A stretch of 64,000 nt of DNA from contig CAVZNF010000009.1 of the NCBI GenBank assembly GCA_963776565.1, positions 1 to 64,000 on the forward strand, read 5' to 3'. The DNA is from GMQP-bins7 sp963776565. Lineage in GTDB: Bacteria; Actinomycetota; Thermoleophilia; Gaiellales; Gaiellaceae. Position numbers and translations under genes: made by a program. The notes under the pieces were generated by a model. It was not told the DNA's origin and did no database searches. It saw nothing but the letters and a program-made list of their open reading frames with translations. Positions 28,180 to 35,620 of this stretch are shown here, piece after piece (positions within the stretch are counted from its first letter, which is position 1; each line of letters starts with the position of its first letter).

Positions 28180-28296
28180 TGCGCCTCCGACGGAACTGGT
28201 TCGACGGCGCATCACGCTCTCGACGCCCGACTCACCTTCACTTCGAGCGGGAGGGTGGCTGGGCGACTCGCGAGCGTCGTCCGTAAGGTTGTTGCC

Positions 28297-28596
28297 ATGG
28301 TCGCGGCGATGGCCACGGTGTCCGGTCCGGCGGCGAGCCTCGCGGCGCTTACCGATGTCTCCGAGGACGTCGGCGGTTGGCTCCGAGCATACGACGGCTA
28401 TCGCGGAGTGTTCGTGCTCGCAGACCAGGACGAGAAGACATCGCGTGTGATCACGCTTTGGGAAACCGCCGAAGACGAGCTCGCGGCCCGTCAGGCGCGC
28501 GGCGCGATGCGTGACCAGCTGATGGCTATGGCGGGCCTTAAGGTCGTCGCGTTCGACGTCTACGAAGTGCCAGGGCACGAATACGTGGGCGGCTAA
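28297..28596 (+). CDS. Small ABM-like protein
   Basis: 99 aa from ATG 28297. GGWLRAYDGYRGVFVLADQD then VITLWETAEDELAARQARG follows the ABM-like layout of a strand, a WETAE motif and a helix. The same WETAE motif occurs in the 26881-27183 protein, so the two are probable distant paralogues. Confidence 0.55.
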   Translation: MVAAMATVSGPAASLAALTDVSEDVGGWLRAYDGYRGVFVLADQDEKTSRVITLWETAEDELAARQARGAMRDQLMAMAGLKVVAFDVYEVPGHEYVGG

Positions 28597-28717
28597 CCGA
28601 AGCCAGAAACTTAGCCAGGGATCAGCCGACGGAGGCTGGGACACCGGTCAGCAGCGAGTGTCCAAGGGCGGGGGTCAGGTGAAGGTCCGAGGAGCCTCCG
28701 CAAGTCCCGCTCGTGGT

Positions 28718-29080
28718 CTACGTGACCGTGAAGAACCCGAACATCGAGCTCTCGTGCGGTGCGCAGTAGAACTTCCACTTGCCCTTCTTGAGCGCCACCG
28801 TCACCCTCTTCGTGCCGACGAACGGCACGGAGGTGAGCTGCTTCTCCCACTTTCCGCCGGTCTGCTGCTCGAGGACGAAGTCGTGAATCGATGCCTTGTC
28901 CGCGATCACGAATGTGTACTTGCCCGCCTTCAGCTTGGTGACCTTCTTTCCTCCTGAAGTGAGCTTGATCGTGAAGCCAGGCCCAACAGTGCCGACGAGC
29001 TTGGGAGCCGTCGCCTGGGCCGGAGCGATGACGAGCACACCGAGCGCCACCGCTACGAGTCCGAGAGTGATGCGTTTCAT
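28718..29080 (-). CDS. Secreted cupredoxin (type 1 copper-like)
   Basis: 120 aa with a signal peptide (GLVAVALGVLVIAPAQATA). The copper ligands of a small blue-copper fold are present: His in ASIHDFVLE and Cys, His, Met in FYCAPHESSM. The chain is rich in Lys and Gly. Such proteins carry electrons or bind copper outside the cell; no redox partner is adjacent. Confidence 0.75.
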   Translation of the reverse strand: MKRITLGLVAVALGVLVIAPAQATAPKLVGTVGPGFTIKLTSGGKKVTKLKAGKYTFVIADKASIHDFVLEQQTGGKWEKQLTSVPFVGTKRVTVALKKGKWKFYCAPHESSMFGFFTVT

Positions 29081-29223
29081 GACCGTCTCCTTCGTCGGTG
29101 GTTGGGCGTTCGTATCCGACGCTGAGCTATACGACGATGAGCTTCGACTGGATCTGTCCGTGTCGTGTGAGGGTTCGCTTGCGACCCAGTGCCGCCTCGA
29201 ACGGCTACCGTTTCGCGCACGTC

Positions 29224-29544
29224 ATGAAGCCCGGAACAAAGCTGGAGCGCAAGCCGGCACCCGTCGCTACCCATGCTGAGGCCACCAGCGGTGACGGGGG
29301 GTGGGAGCGAGTCGGCGCGTACCGCCTCGAATTTCGGCCGGCCCTCTGGCTGCTTATCGCAGCCGAGGTCGTGAGTCGCTGGTTGGGGCGGCCAAGCCTC
29401 AGTAAGGGAGCCCTTCTCGGCCTCGCCTGGCGCTTTCTGCCAGGGAAGCTGAAGCTCGCCGCCGGCGGTGCTGCCGCCCTCGCCCTCCTGCTCATGGTCG
29501 GATCCGTCGCGGCGCTCGTCCTCGCGCTCAGCCAGCTAGCGTAG
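29224..29544 (+). CDS. Small membrane-associated protein, unknown
   Basis: 106 aa from ATG 29224, divergent from the cupredoxin. A hydrophobic stretch (RPALWLLIAAEVVSRWLG) and a C-terminal helix (AAALALLLMVGSVAALVLAL) suggest membrane contact. No motif recognised. Confidence 0.45.
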   Translation: MKPGTKLERKPAPVATHAEATSGDGGWERVGAYRLEFRPALWLLIAAEVVSRWLGRPSLSKGALLGLAWRFLPGKLKLAAGGAAALALLLMVGSVAALVLALSQLA

Positions 29545-29839
29545 TTGGCGCTGGCAAGGGGTTGTCCTCCGCAGCGACTACGAGTGGCGCTTTCCCGAAA
29601 CCGCTGTCAGCCAACCATTTTGCAGCTTCGATCCGGTCCGCATTTCTGGCCCGCTCGTCGTTCATCACCGAGAGCATGTATTCAGCGATCGCCTCACCGT
29701 CCGCGCCCACGAGCTCTCGCACGCGACGGCTGAGTCCCTTCGGACGCCCGCCAGGATTTCCGCTCTGACCCGGAACAAAGCCCCGGCCGGTCACTCCACC
29801 GACGCGCGTTGTTTCAGGTCTGCTTTGAACGACACTCAT
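29528..29839 (-). CDS. DUF5681-like protein
   Basis: 103 aa from ATG 29839. GRGFVPGQSGNPGGRPKGLS is the DUF5681 signature. This domain is often found in proteins next to phage terminases, but no phage gene is present here. The remaining part is helical (AIAEYMLSVMNDERARNADR). It overlaps the convergent gene end by about 17 bp. Confidence 0.6.
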   Translation of the reverse strand: MSVVQSRPETTRVGGVTGRGFVPGQSGNPGGRPKGLSRRVRELVGADGEAIAEYMLSVMNDERARNADRIEAAKWLADSGFGKAPLVVAAEDNPLPAPTTLAG

Positions 29840-29922
29840 GGAGCAGTATCGCGTTCGCGTTGGATGACAGGTTTTGGTCGGCGGGACGTCTAGGGAGGGC
29901 GGAACCCAGCTGCACGCGTTGG

Positions 29923-30258
29923 CTACAAATCGACGATCACAGGCCAACGCGCGAACGGAATGTCCGAACCTGACAGTGCCGCCGGCGCTATGTACTCCGC
30001 CAGTTCGGCCTTGCGATCCCAGACTTCGAGAACGTCGGGATCGGCGTGAGCGTCGTCGACCGCATGGTCGGTCGACCATTCGAGGACCACGAGCAACTCC
30101 CCCTTCGGTGCTCGTACGACCGGAGCTCGTCGCTCGGTCACATGGCCCCGGCGGCGAAGGAGCGCGAGTTCTTCGTGGAGGAAGACTAGGAAGTCGTCTT
30201 CCCGTTCGGGTCGAGGACGATAGGCGGCGAGCGCCAGCTCCGTCCCTTTCGACGTCAT
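29923..30258 (-). CDS. Small ABM-like or unknown protein
   Basis: 111 aa from ATG 30258. ALAAYRPRPEREDDFLVFLH then ELLVVLEWSTDHAVDDAHAD fits a ferredoxin-like barrel (stress-responsive or ABM type). The C-terminus reads PFARWPVIVDL. Function unknown. Confidence 0.5.
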   Translation of the reverse strand: MTSKGTELALAAYRPRPEREDDFLVFLHEELALLRRRGHVTERRAPVVRAPKGELLVVLEWSTDHAVDDAHADPDVLEVWDRKAELAEYIAPAALSGSDIPFARWPVIVDL

Positions 30259-30438
30259 CGGATGAGTCTAGAGGCGAGCAGTCGGCAGGCAGCTAAGCGC
30301 GAGTGTCACGCAGGGTCTAGGAGTCGCGTCGCGCGCCCAAACGCGGGCGAACCCGGAGCCTGCCTACAATCGATTTCAGGAGTCGGACATGACGAAACGG
30401 GCGCGTGCATGGCAGGCAGTGCTCTCCGTGCTCCGAAG

Positions 30439-30501
30439 CTAGTTCAGCACGCCCGCCTCTAGCTCCCGCTCCTCGATCCGCAGGTAGCTCGCAAACCCAA
30501 G
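30439..30501 (-). pseudogene. C-terminal fragment of a small LRIEERELE-family protein
   Basis: The reverse strand reads FASYLRIEERELEAGVLN then a stop (30439-30441). From memory this is the typical end of a short actinobacterial protein family that begins near ETFxRREDAxRLI. No complete ORF reaches it. Two further copies of the same motif lie at 32084-32123 and 32370-32396. Confidence 0.45.
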
Positions 30502-30762
30502 AGATGCGAGCCTCAGGGCCACCGCAGACCGATCCCCTGCGCTGTCGCGATCAGGACAGCTTCCAACCAGAGCGTGGCAACTCCTGAGTACGCCAGCAGA
30601 CGGGGACGTCGCGTGTGCCTAGGCGGGTTAACGTCTGAAAGCTCGCATATGCGGAGAACTGCGGAGCGCGTGTCGCTTGGGATCACGCGACGTTGCGACT
30701 GCGCGTCGCGACGACGCACCACCTCGACCGAATCGGCTAGATGTCGATCGACGAGAACGAGC
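30502..30762. other. Stretch without a supported gene
   Basis: Small opposing ORFs occur on both strands here, but neither has a convincing composition, start site or motif. The stretch lies between the two halves of the apparent LRIEERELE-family remnant (30439-30501 and 30763-30945). Confidence 0.4.
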
Positions 30763-30945
30763 TCAGGGCTGATGGGTACTTCCTTTGGCGGCAGCAAAAA
30801 GATCCCTCGCTTGGTCCATCGTCGCGGGCAACCGGGTTGAAGCCCCTCCGACGGGTGATCCTATGAGGCGCTGGGCGTCCTCACGGCGGATGAACGTCTC
30901 GACGGCGTGGTCGGGCGGGAAGTCGGCCGAGAGAGTGCCATCCAC
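30763..30945 (-). pseudogene. N-terminal fragment of the LRIEERELE family
   Basis: From ATG 30945 it reads FPPDHAVETFIRREDAQRLI, the opening expected of the same small family, then loses similarity after about residue 27. The C-terminal half may be the fragment at 30439-30501, separated by roughly 360 bp. This suggests a gene broken by insertion or rearrangement; the family link is inference. Confidence 0.4.
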
Positions 30946-30970
30946 GACGGCCTAGACGATTACGAGGTGT

Positions 30971-31363
30971 CTAGCTCTCCGGCCAGAGATCGCCGTCGGC
31001 GATCTCCAACACGTTCCCCGCCGGGTCGTGGAAATAGAACGACCTAACGCCGTTCTCCCAGCCGATCTCCTGGAGGATCGATCCGACCTCGTCAATCAGG
31101 CGTTGCTTCCAGCTCTCGTAATCGTCAGCCGGAGCCACGAAACAGGTGTGGACCGGGCCACGCGCCCCGTGCGGGGGGGGTCGCGACTGGACAGACGAAA
31201 GGTCGGCGTCGAAGAAAAGCAGCAAGCCGTCGCCCACGCGAAACGTCAAGCCGCCGCGACCGACGGCCCGGAGTCCTAGCACCTCGCCGTAGAACCGGGC
31301 TAGCTCGTCTTCCTGGCCCGACGAGTAGTAGAGAACCGTCTCGAGAATGCGCTCGAGTCGCAC
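30971..31363 (-). CDS. VOC family protein (glyoxalase/bleomycin-resistance fold)
   Basis: 130 aa. VLYYSSGQEDELARFYGEVLGL then LTFRVGDGLLLFF and a second half ending YFHDPAGNVLEIADG, the usual paired beta-alpha-beta units with the HDPxGNxLEI metal-site Glu. Substrate unknown. Its start (31363) abuts the divergent methyltransferase reading in the palindrome CACGTG at 31361-31366. Confidence 0.85.
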   Translation of the reverse strand: MRLERILETVLYYSSGQEDELARFYGEVLGLRAVGRGGLTFRVGDGLLLFFDADLSSVQSRPPPHGARGPVHTCFVAPADDYESWKQRLIDEVGSILQEIGWENGVRSFYFHDPAGNVLEIADGDLWPES

Positions 31364-32069
31364 GTGCCCACGTTACTGCGTTCCGGCTTACAGTCGACTA
31401 CTCGCCGCTATCGTCGCCACGCGGGAAACTGCTGTCGCGCACGACCGTGTGAGCAGTTCTTCAAGCCAAGCGTCGCCCGTCGCAGCCTCGAGACGTATCG
31501 GACGAAGGGACTCGACAAGCTCGAGCGACAGATGATCGCGAGCGTCTCAGCCACCGCGATGGACGGCGCGCGGGTGCTGGAAATCGGTGGGGCATCGGTC
31601 GGATCCAGGCAGAGCTCTTGGCCACGGGTGCCGCCGATCAGGGGGAAGTCGTGGAGCTCGTCGGAGCGTACGAGCCGTATGCCCGCGAGCTCGCGCGCGA
31701 TATCGGAAGCAAGCCCGAACGTCGTTCCGCATCGTCGACATCCTCGACGAGCCTGACGCGGTGGAGCCCGCTGACATCGTCGTGTTGAATCGCGTGGTCT
31801 GTTGCTCTGCGGACGGGGTTGAGCTCGCCGCTGCCGCTGCTCGGCTGGCGCGGCGGACGCTCGTACTTAGCTTTCCGCGCGACGTCATCTGGGTGCGAGC
31901 CGGAATCCGGCTTCTAAATGCAAGTTTCCGGCTGCGCCGTAGTCCGTTCAGAGCGTACGTTCACCAACCCGACGCTCTATTCGCAGCTGTGGACAGTGAG
32001 GACCTTCAAGCTGGACAAGGCGACCGTGGAGCCTTCTGGCAGTGGGCGGCGCTGGAGCGAGCGGCGTGA
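31364..32069 (+). CDS. SAM-dependent methyltransferase, frameshifted
   Basis: About 235 aa in two frames. The first part has CCRARPCEQFFKPSVARRSL, then the SAM motif VLEIGG at about 31579. The second part (from about 31590) has PADIVVLNRVVCCSADGVEL and LVLSFPRDVIWVRAGIRLL, ending ALERAA. The order Cys cluster, LEIGGG, NRVVCC is typical of a methyltransferase group often labelled magnesium-protoporphyrin O-methyltransferase-like. Frame changes near 31590 and 31725 break it. The start is uncertain. Confidence 0.7.
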
Positions 32070-32083
32070 ACGAAGCGATGCTC

Positions 32084-32123
32084 AGTCCTCGCGCGCCCTC
32101 GATCCGCAGGTAGCTCGCGAGGT
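32084..32123 (-). pseudogene. C-terminal fragment of the LRIEERELE family (second copy)
   Basis: The reverse strand reads DLASYLRIEGARGL, sharing the 18-nt core ctcgatccgcaggtagct (plus-strand order) with the copy at 30439-30501. No start or upstream domain is attached. Confidence 0.4.
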
Positions 32124-32153
32124 CTCGCCGCCGATCTAGCGGCTCGACTTCGC

Positions 32154-32354
32154 CTACGGTTTGGAGGCTACGCCGGTGGGGCCGTCTTTATCCATTCGAT
32201 GCCAGCGGATGAAGCCGCACTCAGTGCACGAGTACGCCGAAGCTTCGAGCCCGCCTTCAAGTGCTTGGAGGGTTGAGAAGCCGTCCAGGAGCACCCAGGT
32301 CGTGTGTGCGCACATTGGGCATTTCCGTGATTCGTCGACGACTTCCTTGCCCAC
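32154..32354 (-). CDS. Small zinc-ribbon protein
   Basis: 66 aa from GTG 32354. CPMCAHTTW and CTECGFIRWHRMD give two CxxC pairs about 35 residues apart, a likely structural zinc site. The open frame runs further upstream through the LRIEERELE motif fragment at 32370-32396 without a stop. It may therefore be a fusion scar or a longer hybrid reading. Confidence 0.55.
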   Translation of the reverse strand: MGKEVVDESRKCPMCAHTTWVLLDGFSTLQALEGGLEASAYSCTECGFIRWHRMDKDGPTGVASKP

Positions 32355-32369
32355 GCTCGAACTGTAAAC

Positions 32370-32396
32370 CTCGAGCTCCCGCTCCTCGATCCGCAG
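32370..32396 (-). pseudogene. C-terminal fragment of the LRIEERELE family (third copy)
   Basis: The reverse strand reads LRIEERELE directly after an in-frame TAA, and stays open into the zinc-ribbon gene. This is the shortest of three copies within 2 kb. Confidence 0.4.
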
Positions 32397-32440
32397 TTAA
32401 CGGATCGCCCACGCTGCCTCATGAGATCAGCGGTCCAAGT

Positions 32441-32466
32441 GGAAGGCCCGCCGAGACGGGCCTTCC
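32441..32466. terminator. Perfect GC-rich hairpin
   Basis: Ten-base perfect arms GGAAGGCCCG and CGGGCCTTCC with a six-base loop CCGAGA. It lies 39 bp beyond the stop of the minus-strand secreted protein gene. No clear U-tract follows on either strand. Confidence 0.55.
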
Positions 32467-32504
32467 TCATTTGGGGCACGGGCGGCCGAAGCGGGGCCGC
32501 CTGC

Positions 32505-33047
32505 CTACGGTCGGTACTGCTGATCGAGCGAGCGGACGGTGTCGTCGTGGACAAGAATCCAGACGCCCGAGTCCAATGGCTCGAAGAGCGCGCGGTGCTT
32601 TCCGCCGTTGACCATCCGCGCGAGCTCGGAGACCGTGATGGGCGTCGCAGAGATTCCCAGTCCGTTGTTCGTGAGCACCGTTATGCGAGCGCTCGTCGGC
32701 AGCAAGTACGTCAGCAGGCGGTGACCCTCCTCGACGACGTAGTTGTCGTTTGGAACGTCGCTCGACCCCGTGCTCTGGAGCGCCGCACGACTCGCGGTGA
32801 TACCGCTCGTGAACCAGGCGGGATCGAACCGCATCTCGAAGTGCCCACCCCTGGCAACGAGCGTCCTGACGTGGCCGTAGAGCGCCATCTGTCCTGCCGA
32901 GGCTGCCGGTGGGAGCAGCTTGAGCCCGGACTGTTGCATGGTCGTAGTAGGGGCCGCTGCTGCGGGTGTGGCCAAGTGTCGAGACGAGCCGGAAACGGCG
33001 ACTGCGAGTCCTGCAACTGCCGTGAGTGTGACGAGTGCTGGCTTCAT
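32505..33047 (-). CDS. Secreted protein, unknown
   Basis: 180 aa from ATG 33047 with a GGAAGGG-like ribosome site. A signal peptide (LVTLTAVAGLAVAVSG) is followed by an alanine/threonine linker. The domain has FEMRFDPAWFTSGITASRAA and YVVEEGHRLLTYLLP, and ends VWILVHDDTVRSLDQQYRP. No family recognised. A hairpin at 32441-32466 follows. Confidence 0.65.
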   Translation of the reverse strand: MKPALVTLTAVAGLAVAVSGSSRHLATPAAAAPTTTMQQSGLKLLPPAASAGQMALYGHVRTLVARGGHFEMRFDPAWFTSGITASRAALQSTGSSDVPNDNYVVEEGHRLLTYLLPTSARITVLTNNGLGISATPITVSELARMVNGGKHRALFEPLDSGVWILVHDDTVRSLDQQYRP

Positions 33048-33209
33048 GGTTCCCTTCCGTCGGAGCTATGCCTGCCTTCTCATCGAGTGTGGACTTGAGT
33101 CGTCCGCAGATCCATGGATGTGAGATAGGCGATCGATGGAATCTCGCTCGTAGATAGTTCGAAAGCCGCGCGCCGAACTTCTTTAGAGAGCGGCTGCGAT
33201 CATTGCGCT

Positions 33210-33602
33210 GTGGAGCACGTGCGGATCGACAAATGGCTCTGGGCAGCACGCATGTTCAAGACGCGCAGCGCGGCGACCGGGGCCGTCGTTGGGGGGCGGG
33301 TACACGTGAACGGCGAGCGCGTAAAGCCCTCGAAGGTCGTTCGGACGGGGGACACGATCGAAGTGACCGGCAGGACAGTTCGGCGCACATTGGTCGTAAC
33401 CGGAATGGCCGATCGCCGAGGCCCCGCGAGCGATGCACTCACGATGTATACGGAGACGCCCGAGTCACTAATCGCCCGCGAACTGCACGCAGCTGAACGT
33501 CGCCTATCCCGTCCTCTTGGAGCCGACCTCGGCACACGCCCCAAAAAGCAGGCGCGACGCCGACTCGACGCACTGCGCCGGGGACAACGGGGCACACGCT
33601 GA
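33210..33602 (+). CDS. S4-domain RNA-binding protein (Hsp15/HslR-like)
   Basis: 130 aa. VRIDKWLWAARMFKTRSAAT starts the S4 fold, followed by GGRVHVNGERVKPSKVVRTGD, the usual RNA-binding hairpin. The tail is Arg-rich. Hsp15 homologues rescue stalled 50S subunits carrying nascent chains; that role here is by family only. A hairpin at 33654-33683 follows. Confidence 0.85.
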   Translation: MEHVRIDKWLWAARMFKTRSAATGAVVGGRVHVNGERVKPSKVVRTGDTIEVTGRTVRRTLVVTGMADRRGPASDALTMYTETPESLIARELHAAERRLSRPLGADLGTRPKKQARRRLDALRRGQRGTR

Positions 33603-33653
33603 GCGACCGCCTCCTGGCTCGTAGTCAAAGGGGGGAACCTCACCGCGCAGTAC

Positions 33654-33683
33654 GGCGTGGGCCGCAGCGATGCGACCCACGCC
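33654..33683. terminator. Terminator-like hairpin with GCGA tetraloop
   Basis: Outer arms GGCGTGGG and CCCACGCC (8 bp) plus inner CGCA/TGCG (4 bp) closing a GCGA loop of the GNRA type. It lies between the convergent S4-domain gene and the GYD-like gene and could end both. Confidence 0.6.
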
Positions 33684-33710
33684 GGATTCCCTACGGAAGC
33701 GGTTCGTCGG

Positions 33711-33995
33711 CTAGACGAGCTCCTTCCAGAACAACTTGACGTCCTCTGCCGGGAAGGTCTCGGTCTCAAACACCTCGAGCTTCGCGATCTTGCCGAGCAC
33801 GCGGAACGCGGTCTCGAGATCCGGATACTCGAAGATGCCGAGATACTCCCACGGGCCCATTACGGCGAGGAAGCGCTCAACGGTCCCGCCCTCGAGCTCG
33901 ACGATCTTGTGGATCTGCTCGAAGTACGCAGGGGTCTTCTCGACGTGCTCCCGCGCAATGGGCGCGAGCTTGAAGAGCCCGACATAGGTGAACAT
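33711..33995 (-). CDS. GYD/ABM-like small protein
   Basis: 94 aa from ATG 33995. MFTYVGLFKLAPIAREHVEK then VERFLAVMGPWEYLGIFEYPD resembles the GYD domain (a ferredoxin-like dimer). The lysine-rich helical end reads FPAEDVKLFWKELV. Function unknown. Confidence 0.7.
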   Translation of the reverse strand: MFTYVGLFKLAPIAREHVEKTPAYFEQIHKIVELEGGTVERFLAVMGPWEYLGIFEYPDLETAFRVLGKIAKLEVFETETFPAEDVKLFWKELV

Positions 33996-34276
33996 CTGAA
34001 CCTCCGATTCTCAGGGGCATCGCTTAGAGCCCCATCGACAGCCAGTGTCTCCCGGCACGGCGACCACGGCATCAGTAGAAACAGGCAGATCACGCGCTTG
34101 GCATGGACAAGGGTGGCTCGCGAGACTTCCCTCGTTCCCTACGCCACGTGTTGTTGCGCCGTTCGAGCCCGTACGGCTCGTGCCGAAGTCAGTAGTTCTC
34201 GCAGATACGCGGTCTCCCACAATGCGCGACACCGGACCAATTCCACGTATACGGGGCGCCCGATACCTCCATCGTC

Positions 34277-34372
34277 ATGTTCTCGTCAGCGCTCGAGGTC
34301 GGCTTGGTCATCGCTGCTAGTGCCATCTTCCTGGGCATGGTCATCGCAGTCGTGGCTCTCACCGGCCGATGA
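34277..34372 (+). CDS. Possible 31-aa membrane peptide
   Basis: ATG 34277 to TGA 34372. One hydrophobic helix (VGLVIAASAIFLGMVIAVVA) follows a short N-terminus. There is no strong ribosome site. It is the only coding-like stretch between 33995 and tRNA-Gly; otherwise nothing is seen there. Confidence 0.3.
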   Translation: MFSSALEVGLVIAASAIFLGMVIAVVALTGR

Positions 34373-34465
34373 AACCTGACCGAGACCTGACCGCACCCGT
34401 TCAGCGGTACGTGACAGCATCGACGGGGCAGAGAAAAACCCGCCGTTACCAGCAGGTTTCAGAGG

Positions 34466-34538
34466 AGCGGATGAACGGGCTCGAACCGTCGACCTTCTGC
34501 ATGGCAAGCAGACGCTCTACCAACTGAGCTACATCCGC
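34466..34538 (-). tRNA. tRNA-Gly (GCC)
   Basis: 73 nt on the minus strand. The acceptor GCGGATG pairs with CATCCGC, the anticodon loop TTGCCAT gives GCC, and the T-arm is GGTTCGAGCCC. It lies 62 bp after the SelW-like gene on the same strand. Confidence 0.95.
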
Positions 34539-34599
34539 GAGGGGGCGGAGTATAGCCGCCGCCCCGCGCATCCCAGACGGAGACGACGAGGTCCGCGGG

Positions 34600-34851
34600 C
34601 TATGTGTCGAGCTTCGTGCGGAGCAGAGGCGTGACGTCTTCGGGACCCGGATAGCGCCCGAGCATCGACTTTGTGAACACGAGCTCGCCGTCCACGTGCA
34701 CGTCGAAGATGCCGTTCGCGCCCGGCACAACCTCGAGCGTGCCGACGACGTCTTCCCAGTTCTCGAGAATCGTCGCCGCCAGACCGGCGGCGTTCGGTTG
34801 CGCCCCTCAGGGGACGCAGTACTCGATCCGCACGTGGTGTCGGGCGGCCAT
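34600..34851 (-). CDS. SelW/Rdx-family protein, likely selenoprotein with in-frame UGA (CxxU)
   Basis: 83 aa from ATG 34851 to TAG 34600-34602, with one in-frame TGA at 34807-34809 (residue 15). The start reads RHHVRIEYCVP, then U at the TGA, then GAQPNAAGLAATILENWED. This is the thioredoxin-like Rdx (SelT/SelW/SelH) layout, where an IEYCxxC or IEYCxxU redox motif sits at the N-terminus. The rest (EVVPGANGIFDVHVDGELVF then GRYPGPEDV) matches the family and continues in frame. A hairpin with a GGUCU loop follows the TGA (separate entry). The gene starts 22 bp after the RNase H-like stop in one operon. Rdx proteins are small thiol or selenol redox proteins. A Cys codon misread or a nonsense mutation is the alternative. 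Confidence 0.8.
34774..34809 (-). promoter_or_regulatory. Bacterial-type SECIS element
   Basis: Read on the minus strand from TGA 34809-34807, 14 nt of spacer lead into a 7-bp perfect stem (34786-34792 with 34774-34780) closed by the loop GGTCT. The arms are CGCCGCC and GGCGGCG. Bacterial SECIS elements are small stem-loops inside the coding region just after the UGA, bound by SelB through a G and U in the apical loop. The loop GGUCU is the one I recall for the Escherichia coli fdhF element. The loop begins 21 nt after the UGA. Confidence 0.7.
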
Positions 34852-34873
34852 CCCGGGTGATTCTCGCAGACGA

Positions 34874-35281
34874 CTACCCCTGGCCGGCTGCGTCGAGCGC
34901 CTCGTTCACGAGGCTGTCGGCGAGCTCGTTGTGCTCGCGACGCACGGCGGTGTACGTGACGCGATGGATCTTGCGCGCTACGCGAGACGCGTCGAGGAAG
35001 AGGTCCTGGAGCGCCTTGTTCTTCACGCGATACTCGCCGCGCATCTGCTTGACAAGGAGCTCCGAGTCGGAGACGACCTCGAGCTCGTCGACACCCGCTT
35101 CGGCCGCACGTTCGAGTCCGGCGACCAGGGCCGAATATTCGGCAACGTTGTTCGTCGCAATACCGATCGCCTCGCCTCGCGCATCGAGCACGGTTCCGTC
35201 TTCAGCCTCGAGCACGAAGCCGTACGCGGCAGGCCCGGGATTGCCTCGGGATCCCCCGTCGGTGAAGAGCTTCGCCTTCAT
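34874..35281 (-). CDS. Ribonuclease H-like protein
   Basis: 135 aa from ATG 35281. LFTDGGSRGNPGPAAYGFVL, then ATNNVAEYSALVAGLERA and VVSDSELLVKQMRGEYRVK give the acidic set Asp, Glu, Asp of RNase HI; a late AVRREHNELADSLVNEAL carries His and Asp. This is the short RNase HI group without a long insert. The start overlaps the NIF3-like stop by 4 bp. Confidence 0.9.
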   Translation of the reverse strand: MKAKLFTDGGSRGNPGPAAYGFVLEAEDGTVLDARGEAIGIATNNVAEYSALVAGLERAAEAGVDELEVVSDSELLVKQMRGEYRVKNKALQDLFLDASRVARKIHRVTYTAVRREHNELADSLVNEALDAAGQG

Positions 35282-35595
35282 GGGTCGACCAGTGCGTACA
35301 CGTCGTATGCGGGCTCCTCGTAGGGATGTGCGCGGCGGAGGGCGGCGACGACGTCCTCCAGGAGATGTGCCGGGACGACGGTCTCGACCCGCAGCTCCGG
35401 AACGTGCTCCTCCCTCCCGCTCTCGCCGACGGCAGGCTCGGTGCCTTCGTCTCCGAGGAATGTCCCTGTCCCCGCCGTGTACCAGGAGCAACGCTCGTAG
35501 TCGCCGATCCGTCCGGCACCTGCGTCGAACACCGCAGCGCGAGAGGCGTCGAGCGCGTCAGCCGGGACGAACCAGACGAGCTTGACTCGGGTCAC
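35278..35595 (-). CDS. NIF3/YqfO-like domain protein
   Basis: 105 aa from GTG 35595. VTRVKLVWFVPADALDASRA, then GDYERCSWYTAGTGTF and a C-terminal HLLEDVVAALRRAHPYEEPAYDVY segment. The HPYEEPAYDV motif matches the CutA-like insertion of YqfO/NIF3 proteins, here standing alone. First of a three-gene set with RNase H-like and SelW-like genes. Confidence 0.75.
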   Translation of the reverse strand: MTRVKLVWFVPADALDASRAAVFDAGAGRIGDYERCSWYTAGTGTFLGDEGTEPAVGESGREEHVPELRVETVVPAHLLEDVVAALRRAHPYEEPAYDVYALVDP

Positions 35596-35620
35596 GTGAT
35601 CGTGCCGTCGACCTTGTGAT

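Noticed and set aside
28639..28663. Hairpin GGACAC/GTGTCC between convergent genes
   Set aside because: Arms of only six bases with a 13-base loop and no U-tract; too weak to call a terminator.
34600..34806. SelW-like gene as a truncated pseudogene
   Set aside because: The frame is clean before and after the TGA, the TGA falls exactly on the CxxU position, and a SECIS-like hairpin follows. A random nonsense change would not bring these together.
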